A stretch of 64,000 nt of DNA from SZUA-584 sp040768905 (GTDB lineage Bacteria; Bacillota; Clostridia; Christensenellales; SZUA-584). How positions within the stretch are numbered: the stretch's first letter is position 1; each line of letters starts with the position of its first letter. A program made the position numbers and the translations under genes. Shown piece after piece: positions 57,881 to 64,000 of the stretch. A model generated the notes under the pieces. That model saw only the letters and a list, made by a program, of their open reading frames with translations. It did no database searches and was not told where the DNA came from. Location: positions 2,232,001 to 2,296,000 of the forward strand of contig JAXGMA010000001.1 of the NCBI GenBank assembly GCA_040768905.1, written 5' to 3'.

Positions 57881-58561
57881 ATGTATATTAACATTATGTA
57901 TGTTACTGTAATTAATGATTCAGAGTTTGAAAAATGGAGAACTTTGCGCGAAACAAAGAGCTTTATTGATGAAGTCTTGAAAAGAATATGGGAAAATTCA
58001 AATTTTGAACTTAAAGCTTATACTTTATGCCAAGGAAACTATAAAAACTTTAAAGAAGAGTATATTCCAATGTATAACTATTTGGAAAATAAGTATGGTT
58101 TGGATAACGGTATACTATTTAGGCACGTTGGCGTTGGGAACCAACCATATGATGGTGAAGCAAAAGTCATAAATAATACTCAAAAAATAGAAATAAAGTA
58201 TATCACAATGGGTAGAGAGGAGAAATATTTTCATAAAGAATGGCTTGGAGGAGAGGGTGCCTTTCGTTGCGGAGATATCGAAGGATTGCTTTTAAGTATA
58301 AAAGAATTAATAACGCAAATTGCACTAAAAAAGGCGGAGATAGTATATGGAGATACATTGCTTCTATTATACTTTGCTTCGTGTGATTATGTATGTCCAA
58401 GTAGTGTTGGCTTTTCTGTTGAAGATTTTGATATTATAGCAAATGATTTAAAAAAAATTTCTTATAAAGCGCAAAGAGTTGATTTTTTTATACCCGCCGA
58501 AAAGTATCAAAATTGTTTTTGGGAAAAAAATGACCCAGCTATGGTATACAGAATAAAGTAA
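57881..58561 (+). CDS. Unrecognised AT-rich protein with a possible PD-(D/E)XK nuclease motif
   Basis: The 226-residue protein matches no family I know. At about residues 92-112 it reads QPYDGEAKVINNTQKIEIKY. P-x-D followed 11-12 residues later by E-x-K between two likely strands is the layout of PD-(D/E)XK nucleases. A helix precedes it (FIDEVLKRIWENSNFELKA), as is common in that fold. The later GEGAFRCGDIEGLLLSIKEL might give further core residues. This is inference from a short motif only. The gene is AT-rich, alone, just behind the rRNA operon, with a weak ribosome site; a start at the second Met is also possible. Confidence 0.7.
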   Translation: MYINIMYVTVINDSEFEKWRTLRETKSFIDEVLKRIWENSNFELKAYTLCQGNYKNFKEEYIPMYNYLENKYGLDNGILFRHVGVGNQPYDGEAKVINNTQKIEIKYITMGREEKYFHKEWLGGEGAFRCGDIEGLLLSIKELITQIALKKAEIVYGDTLLLLYFASCDYVCPSSVGFSVEDFDIIANDLKKISYKAQRVDFFIPAEKYQNCFWEKNDPAMVYRIK

Positions 58562-58730
58562 ATGTGGTAACAAATAATGGAAGTTCGCAATGAAGCATCG
58601 CGGGCATCTTGCTATGCTTGTATTTAATACTACCCCACTCAAAGCCTTTGTGATATGATGCAAATATAATAGCATCGCCCTTATTGACAAACACTAATTC
58701 TTAATAAATATCTAATCGGAATAGGGTGTT

Positions 58731-59324
58731 ATGGATACAAAAAAAGAAGATATCACCGACTTTTTTAAAAGGCTTGACCGGTCATTCTTTATTGATAATG
58801 AATTTAAAGATTTGGTAGGCCTAAACAGGCCTTTGCCGATTGGTTTCGGCCAAACGATTTCTCAGCCCAGCCTGGTTTTAGAAATGACATTGGAGCTTGC
58901 GCTTGATAAAAACTGCAAGGTGCTTGAAATCGGCACAGGGTCGGGCTACCAGACCGCACTTCTCGCTGAATTTTCAAAGGCTGTATACACCGTTGAACGT
59001 ATTCCGGAACTGTCGAAAAACGCAAAACATAAGCTTAATATGCTTGGCTACCGCAATATCTTTTACCGTATTGGCGACGGAAGCCAAGGGTGGGAGGAGC
59101 ACGCGCCGTTCGACCGGATCATTATAACTGCGGCCGCGGGAAAAATGCCCGAAAAACTGATGGGCCAGTTAAAGCCCGAGGGTGTCGCCATCGCTCCGGT
59201 CGGGCCAAGAGGGTGTCAGGATCTGCTCAAGATCAGAAAGGACAATAACGGGGCTATAAAACCCGAGTCACTCGGCAAGGTTACCTTTGTTGAAATGAAA
59301 GGCGAATATGAATGGGGTCAGTAA
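58731..59324 (+). CDS. pcm: Protein-L-isoaspartate O-methyltransferase family protein
   Basis: This SAM-dependent repair methyltransferase family has 197 residues here. It shows the family's RPLPIGFGQTISQPSLVLEM and the SAM-binding VLEIGTGSGYQTALLAEFS, YTVERIPELSKNAKHKL and DRIIITAAAGKMPEKLM. It converts isoaspartyl sites in aged proteins. GGGTG stands close to the ATG. It stands alone between the rRNA region and mgtE. Confidence 0.9.
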   Translation: MDTKKEDITDFFKRLDRSFFIDNEFKDLVGLNRPLPIGFGQTISQPSLVLEMTLELALDKNCKVLEIGTGSGYQTALLAEFSKAVYTVERIPELSKNAKHKLNMLGYRNIFYRIGDGSQGWEEHAPFDRIIITAAAGKMPEKLMGQLKPEGVAIAPVGPRGCQDLLKIRKDNNGAIKPESLGKVTFVEMKGEYEWGQ

Positions 59325-59413
59325 ATATTTGGGTTTTTCTGCCGCGCTGAATGCCTTAAGAGGGGCTGATACAAAAAATCAACCTATTGTTTTTAAGGCA
59401 GAGGGGAACAGCA

Positions 59414-60796
59414 TCATCCCGCAAGATTCGGTATGTTGATAATCAAAGTCGCCAGATAGAAATAGATGATCAGCGAAAATGCGTCCACAATGGTCGTGAT
59501 CAGCGGGCTCGCCATGATGGCAGGGTCGAGCTTGAGTTTCTTGGCGATGATGGGCAGCATGCCGCCCAGCAGCTTTGCCAGAATCACGGTCAGCATCAGC
59601 GTGATCGCCACCGTCAACGCCACATCGATACCTACTGAGTCAAAAATCAGTATGCGGAAGAAATTGAACAGCGCCAAAGCCGCGCCGACAAGTATGCTCA
59701 CGCGCAGCTCTTTCCATATGACTTTAAAAGTGTCCTTGAACGTGACTTCACCAAGCACAAGGCTTCTGATGACAAGTGTTGAGGCCTGCGCGCCCGCATT
59801 TCCGCCGGTATCCATGAGCATAGGTATATATGCCGCTAAGATTACCATAGATTCGAGCGTGGCTGAAAAGCCGCGGATGATGTAACCCGTGAAAGTGGCG
59901 GAGATCATCAGAACCATGAGCCAGATGATCCTCTTGCGCGCGAGCTTGAACGTACCGGCTTGTATGTACTCTTCTTCAGTGGGGCGCACAGCGGCCATCA
60001 TTAAGATATCTTCTGTGGCCTCTTCTTCAATAACGTCGATGATATCGTCGATGGTGATGATGCCGACAAGCCTTTGCTCATTATCCACAACAGGCAAGGC
60101 GAGCAGATCGTATTTCTTGAACAGGTTGGCCACATCTTCCTGGTCATCATGGGTATAGGCGAACAGCACATCTTTTTGCATGATGTCCGCAATTTTTTTG
60201 TCTTCACTGGCAAGCACAAGGTCTTTTAACGAGAGCGTACCCTCAAGGTGCCGCGCCTTGTCAATAACATAGCAGGTGTATATGGTTTCCTTGTCGGGCG
60301 CCGTTCTTCTCACATAATCCAAAGCATCCCTGACGAGCAGCTCTTTTTTTAAGTCCACATACTCAATGGTCATCAGGCTGCCCGCCGAGCTGTCCGGGTA
60401 TTTTAAGAATTGGTTGATGAGTCTGCGCTCCATCTCATTGGTGTTTTTGAGAATCCTTTTGACAAGGTAAGCCGGCATTTCTTCAATAAAGTCTATCTTA
60501 TCGTCAAAATACAAGTCGTGAAGGATGCGCGAAAGCTCTTCTTCGTTGACAAGGTTGATGATTTCCGTCTGCTTCTCCACGCTCAAATAGGCAAAAGCGT
60601 TCGCAGCAATCTCTTTGGGTAAAAGGCGAAACACATAAAGGGCTTGCTTTTCATCAAGCTTGTCAATAAAATCCGCGATATCCTGCACAGGGTACTTTTG
60701 TATTTCCTGACGGAGCACGGAGAATTTTTTGTTTTCCACGAGATCGTTGAGCTCTTCGAAATGGAGCTCCTCGAATCTTTTGTCGTCAGCCTGCAT
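59414..60796 (-). CDS. mgtE: MgtE magnesium transporter
   Basis: The 460-residue protein has the N-terminal superhelical domain (LRQEIQKYPVQDIADFIDKL; DFIEEMPAYLVKRIL), two CBS domains (VLFAYTHDDQEDVANLFKKY; LALPVVDNEQRLVGIITIDD) and five membrane helices with the ion-pore motif LMDTGGNAGAQASTLVIRS. Mg2+-sensing acids are present at the domain borders. The ATG at 60794-60796 has AGGAG six bases upstream. No M-box riboswitch is visible upstream. Confidence 0.96.
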   Translation of the reverse strand: MQADDKRFEELHFEELNDLVENKKFSVLRQEIQKYPVQDIADFIDKLDEKQALYVFRLLPKEIAANAFAYLSVEKQTEIINLVNEEELSRILHDLYFDDKIDFIEEMPAYLVKRILKNTNEMERRLINQFLKYPDSSAGSLMTIEYVDLKKELLVRDALDYVRRTAPDKETIYTCYVIDKARHLEGTLSLKDLVLASEDKKIADIMQKDVLFAYTHDDQEDVANLFKKYDLLALPVVDNEQRLVGIITIDDIIDVIEEEATEDILMMAAVRPTEEEYIQAGTFKLARKRIIWLMVLMISATFTGYIIRGFSATLESMVILAAYIPMLMDTGGNAGAQASTLVIRSLVLGEVTFKDTFKVIWKELRVSILVGAALALFNFFRILIFDSVGIDVALTVAITLMLTVILAKLLGGMLPIIAKKLKLDPAIMASPLITTIVDAFSLIIYFYLATLIINIPNLAG

Positions 60797-60882
60797 GTGT
60801 TTCTCCTGCAAAAGAGTCTTTGATTAGTATAAACAAAAAACGAGCCTGCGACAAGAAGAAACAGGTAAAAAAGAAGAAAAAA

Positions 60883-60911
60883 CAAAAAAGCCGTCTAAAA
60901 TAACCGACGGC
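60883..60911 (-). terminator. Terminator of the zinc-ribbon/transglutaminase-like gene
   Basis: On the minus strand, GCCGTC, a loop of about 10 bases and GACGGC are followed by TTTTTTG. It lies after the stop of the gene at 60966. Confidence 0.8.
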
Positions 60912-60965
60912 ATAAAACGATTATCTGTTTCTGCAGCACTGCTGCCAATTTAATGGAGGCACGGG

Positions 60966-62291
60966 TCAGTTTGTGAGCGCGACGATGCCGAGCTTGGTGG
61001 CCAGATCGCAGTCTAAGACATAGCAAGGGCCGCTGCCGTTTTGCCACGGGTCACTCAGGTAATCAAGCCACTCGTCCGAATCCATGTATCTGACGACATT
61101 TGCATAATCGTCATAGGCTGTAAAAGGAAGGACGGTTGTTTCCACAAGATAATATTCTCCGGAACCTTGCCATGTTTCTACTGCAACCTGGGCGTGGCCG
61201 GGCGGGAATATCAGCATCGCATGCATACCGGCGGACTGCAGTGCGCTTGCCATCACGAGTGAGGTTTCTATGCAGATGCCGCTTTTGCTTGACAGCACAT
61301 CGTCAGGAAGCAGCACGCGCTGGTGTTGTCCTTCCGTCATCGAAAACGCACCCACATTATAGCGTACGCCCATATCGCTCATTGCGCCCTGCAGCCCAAG
61401 GATCTGGAACAGCACATTTTTATGATATTCATCAGGGCCGAACAGCGAGGAATACTGGTAACCCTGAAGCGTGTTGAATCTGCCGTCAGTCGCATTATCC
61501 AGCCAGTCGATGGCATTGCGCCGCAGCTCAAGTATGCCGTCAGATTCAGGTGTCAGCCAGGCCAGTGCATTGTCAAGGCTGTACTCGCCGAACTCATCTT
61601 CCCAGAGGATAAAATCATATTTGCTCATCAGCTTGATCGGCGCGCTTTCCTGAACATAGGGCTTGCCTGTATCCACATCGGTCACAGAAAAAATGATCTG
61701 TGCGTCCTTGCTTGAATCAAGATTCAGCTGTCCTGTCAGCACGGGCGGTTTGATAAAAAATTGGGTGATCTGTTCGGTGAGCGTTAGTTTTTGTTCATAA
61801 ACCTGTGTAAACCCCGGGATCTCAGCCCTGATCAGCACTTGTGTATTTCCGCCCTCAGAAGTTGCATGGAAATTGACGACCGAGTCCATCGAGGGATACA
61901 AAGAAGGATACACCGTTTTGGCGTAATTAAAATCCACAACCACTTCTTTAGCGTCTGTCAGATAGCTGTAAGCGGTTTCCGGCAGCGCAGCAGCAGAAGT
62001 GCCGATGACGCCGGTAAAAAGCAAGATGAGCACCGCTGCTATAAGCACTGTGCCGAGCGAGGCTGTAAGCACGGCAGGCCAGATCTTGCGCGTTTTGTTT
62101 TTTGGCTGTATGGGCGGCATTGCGGGCGCAAAAGGCTGTATTTGCTGCGGCGGCACAGCTGCCGGCTGCGCAAAGGCAGAGGGCGCAACAGCTTCTTTTT
62201 CTGGTTTATGGAGCGGTGTCAGCGCTGCACCGCATTTGAGACAAAAGACCTCGTTTTCGCGCGTCTGCGCGCCGCATTTCTGGCAAAACAT
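60966..62291 (-). CDS. Zinc-ribbon membrane protein with transglutaminase-like domain
   Basis: The 441-residue protein begins with a zinc ribbon (MFCQKCGAQTRENEVFCLKC), a Pro/Ala linker and one membrane helix (VLTASLGTVLIAAVLILLFTG), then a long outside part. Near residues 350-390, SKSGICIETSLVMASALQSA and FPPGHAQVAVETW give a Cys, His and following acid in the order of transglutaminase-like proteases. The target is unknown. AAGGAGGG stands eight bases before the ATG, which lies one base after the lipoprotein stop, so the two are coupled. Confidence 0.8.
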   Translation of the reverse strand: MFCQKCGAQTRENEVFCLKCGAALTPLHKPEKEAVAPSAFAQPAAVPPQQIQPFAPAMPPIQPKNKTRKIWPAVLTASLGTVLIAAVLILLFTGVIGTSAAALPETAYSYLTDAKEVVVDFNYAKTVYPSLYPSMDSVVNFHATSEGGNTQVLIRAEIPGFTQVYEQKLTLTEQITQFFIKPPVLTGQLNLDSSKDAQIIFSVTDVDTGKPYVQESAPIKLMSKYDFILWEDEFGEYSLDNALAWLTPESDGILELRRNAIDWLDNATDGRFNTLQGYQYSSLFGPDEYHKNVLFQILGLQGAMSDMGVRYNVGAFSMTEGQHQRVLLPDDVLSSKSGICIETSLVMASALQSAGMHAMLIFPPGHAQVAVETWQGSGEYYLVETTVLPFTAYDDYANVVRYMDSDEWLDYLSDPWQNGSGPCYVLDCDLATKLGIVALTN

Positions 62292-62292
62292 A

Positions 62293-63183
62293 TCAGAGCC
62301 CTCCTTGTCCGGCATGCGCCAGGAGCTTGCCGATGTTGCGTTTTAATTCGCTGTGCAGGGAAGACAAGCTGGTTTCCAGGCGTTCAGATACTTTTCTGTA
62401 CTGAAGATTGATATCTTCGGTCATCAGAATGATGTACTTTTTGTTTTGCAGCTCGAGCCTTGCAATAAGCGAATCAATAGAATAAAAACGCAGCACATCA
62501 TAAACCTCATGGCTTTGTAGATAGTTGACGGTATAGAGCGATTCTATCGCGGTATTATAAGAGCCGAATTGTTTGATGAAGCGTGAAAAAGTGTGATGCA
62601 TAAACGGCGGACATTCAATATTCTTAAGATTGGTGGTGGTTTGTTCGACGGCATTATACATATCTAAGATCATGGTTTCTGCGTTTTCATCAGAATAAAG
62701 CGACTCATCAAACTCTGTGACGGGCAAGAGCGCATCTTCAAGCTGGAAATACAGGTCGAATATGCTCATCAGATCTTTAAGGGCAACGGTGGTTTTTACA
62801 AAATAGTGCTGCGCCGCTGCCACCGTTTGATCCACTTGCGCGATGTCTGATTGCGCGATGCCATGCACATCTGCCGACATTTTTTCAAAATAAGTGATGT
62901 ATTCTTTAAGTTCATCCGCTTTTTCGTAGACCTCTTCTGAATTGTCCTTGGCTTCCTGCTCTGTGTCAGGCCCGTTTTTCAAGGCTTCGATTTCTGCGTT
63001 TGATGTTTCTATCTGCCAGTCGATGATTGTTTTTACCTTTTTGAGTATCTTTTGCGCGTTATCAAGATTTTTATCGATAAGCTTAAGATCGCGCACAACA
63101 GAACCGGCCGAATGCCCAAATGCGCTGCAGCCAATAAACAAGAGCAAGATCAGCGAAAGCGTGACGAAGATAAAACGTTTCAT
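62293..63183 (-). CDS. Predicted coiled-coil lipoprotein, partner of the transglutaminase-like protein
   Basis: The 296-residue protein has a signal peptide with lipobox FIGC (MKRFIFVTLSLILLLFIGCS). It then has long helices rich in charged residues (KLIDKNLDNAQKILKKVKTI; EEVYEKADELKEYITYFEKM), a likely coiled coil. No known domain. Its stop lies next to the start of the transglutaminase-like gene, so they form a two-gene surface module. Function unknown. Confidence 0.75.
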   Translation of the reverse strand: MKRFIFVTLSLILLLFIGCSAFGHSAGSVVRDLKLIDKNLDNAQKILKKVKTIIDWQIETSNAEIEALKNGPDTEQEAKDNSEEVYEKADELKEYITYFEKMSADVHGIAQSDIAQVDQTVAAAQHYFVKTTVALKDLMSIFDLYFQLEDALLPVTEFDESLYSDENAETMILDMYNAVEQTTTNLKNIECPPFMHHTFSRFIKQFGSYNTAIESLYTVNYLQSHEVYDVLRFYSIDSLIARLELQNKKYIILMTEDINLQYRKVSERLETSLSSLHSELKRNIGKLLAHAGQGGL

Positions 63184-63327
63184 AGGCGCACCTCAAAATT
63201 TATCTAAATAGGCCTTAATGACACCAAAAAAAAGAAAGCGTGTATACCCACAATGTATCATAAAAATTTTGATTTATCCATCCGTACATAAGGCCGCAGC
63301 AATAATTATTTTTCTTATTTGTATTAT

Positions 63328-63359
63328 GAAAAACGGCAGCTCGATTTTGCGGCTGCCGT
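63328..63359 (-). terminator. Terminator of the aldo/keto reductase gene
   Basis: On the minus strand, ACGGCAGC, an 11-base loop and GCTGCCGT are followed by TTTTCAT. Confidence 0.8.
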
Positions 63360-63387
63360 CAAACGGTGATGGTGCTTTTTCTAAATC

Positions 63388-64000
63388 TCAGTATCCAAAC
63401 ATCACAGATGCTTTTCTCATGTTTTCAATGATTTGTACAGAAAACGGACAGCGCTCTTCGCATTTTCCGCATGCAATACAGTCTCCCCCGTGCGCCTCAA
63501 GGGCTGCATATTTTTTGATGACATAATCTGGGATAATGTTTTCATTCAGCAGGGCCACATCAAGGCTTTGGTTAACGCCTGCGATACGAATGTTTACAGG
63601 GCAGGGTTCGCAGTGGTTACAGTAAACACAGCTTCCTTCAAAGCTTTCTTTCATTGTCGAAATGATGCTTGTAAAATCCTTATCTTTTTCAGAAGCGGCC
63701 AAATATTCGCAGCAGCCGATGACTTCTTGGGCGCTGGCACATCCGGCCAGCACATTGGCGACGCCAGCACGCGTCAGGCAGTAATGCAGGCATTGGCTGA
63801 CAGACATGGACTTTGCAAACGGTGTAAAATCCTTTGAAAGCAGCTTGCCCGAAGCAAAGGGCTTAATGGCAGAAATGGCCACGTTTTTGCTCTCGCAGAG
63901 ACGATACAGGTCAGCGCGTGCAGAATCCGCAATACTGACACCCTGATAAAAATCCTTGCTGACATCAACGCCGTCGCGGTCAGCATCCATGATATCGTGT
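63388..64000 (-). CDS. Aldo/keto reductase with C-terminal ferredoxin-like domain (N-terminus beyond the window)
   Basis: The last 204 residues are present. They show the C-terminal half of the AKR barrel (KNVAISAIKPFASGKLL; HYCLTRAGVANVLAGCAS) and then Cys-rich parts CVYCNHCEPCPVNI and CIACGKCEERCPFSVQI. These are fewer cysteines in the first than a full 4Fe-4S site usually has. Such Clostridial enzymes are NAD(P)-linked or flavodoxin-linked reductases of unknown substrate. The frame is open through base 64000, so the gene continues off the right edge. Confidence 0.88.
   Translation of the reverse strand, partial: HDIMDADRDGVDVSKDFYQGVSIADSARADLYRLCESKNVAISAIKPFASGKLLSKDFTPFAKSMSVSQCLHYCLTRAGVANVLAGCASAQEVIGCCEYLAASEKDKDFTSIISTMKESFEGSCVYCNHCEPCPVNIRIAGVNQSLDVALLNENIIPDYVIKKYAALEAHGGDCIACGKCEERCPFSVQIIENMRKASVMFGY

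Overview
The window looks like a chromosomal segment of a mid-GC member of the Clostridia (Firmicutes). The 16S and 23S sequences are Firmicutes-like, and Shine-Dalgarno sites of the AGGAGG type precede most genes. It also carries a long SRP RNA with an Alu domain, a long-form hibernation factor, RecD2, ComFC, a bifunctional IspDF, and class-typical S-box and RFN riboswitches. The 16S resembles the Christensenellales and relatives, but I cannot place it more finely without a search.

Layout. 1-9400: housekeeping genes, mostly on the minus strand (fhs, cca, dapF, pgsA, pyrimidine-nucleoside phosphorylase). A diguanylate cyclase gene here is cut by an IS200-type element. 9380-13770: the likely replication origin, with DnaA-box clusters, dnaA and dnaN, and a decayed NlpC/P60 cell-wall hydrolase between two box clusters. 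13760-21400: a TVP38-type membrane protein, an SGNH hydrolase, parA-parB with two parS sites in one hairpin, cvpA, a membrane-anchored beta-propeller protein, a lipid kinase and an MltG-like protein. 21430-27050: purA, the SRP RNA, hpf, a ZIP transporter, and recF, which is displaced from its usual place after dnaN. 27180-33090: a small Asn/Gln-rich protein, an amidohydrolase, and the riboflavin operon ribD-ribE-ribBA-ribH under an FMN riboswitch with a readable terminator/antiterminator switch.

33200-45290: a long minus-strand housekeeping run (rqcP-ispDF-leuS-queT; radC; queG-ispE-rsmG; ttcA-like). It is interrupted at 39475-39810 by a structured RNA with its own near-consensus promoter, somewhat like a cobalamin riboswitch. 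45310-50200: metK under a SAM-I riboswitch, a hairpin-rich repeat, two decayed XRE regulator remnants, recD2 and comFC. 50240-58730: a complete rRNA operon (16S, tRNA-Ala, tRNA-Ile, 23S, 5S). It is flanked on both sides by visibly AT-rich, unrecognised genes: a TPR-like protein with a two-helix membrane protein on the left, and a protein with a possible PD-(D/E)XK motif on the right. The 23S has an intervening sequence in helix 45, and the spacer carries a duplicated 5' half of tRNA-Ala. 58730-64000: pcm, mgtE, a zinc-ribbon/transglutaminase-like membrane protein with a partner lipoprotein, and the C-terminal part of an aldo/keto reductase with two ferredoxin-like clusters.

No CRISPR array or prophage was seen. 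The least explained items are the structured RNA near 39.5 kb, the AT-rich genes around the rRNA operon, the 23S intervening sequence, and the amidohydrolase with no standard start codon next to its ribosome binding site.
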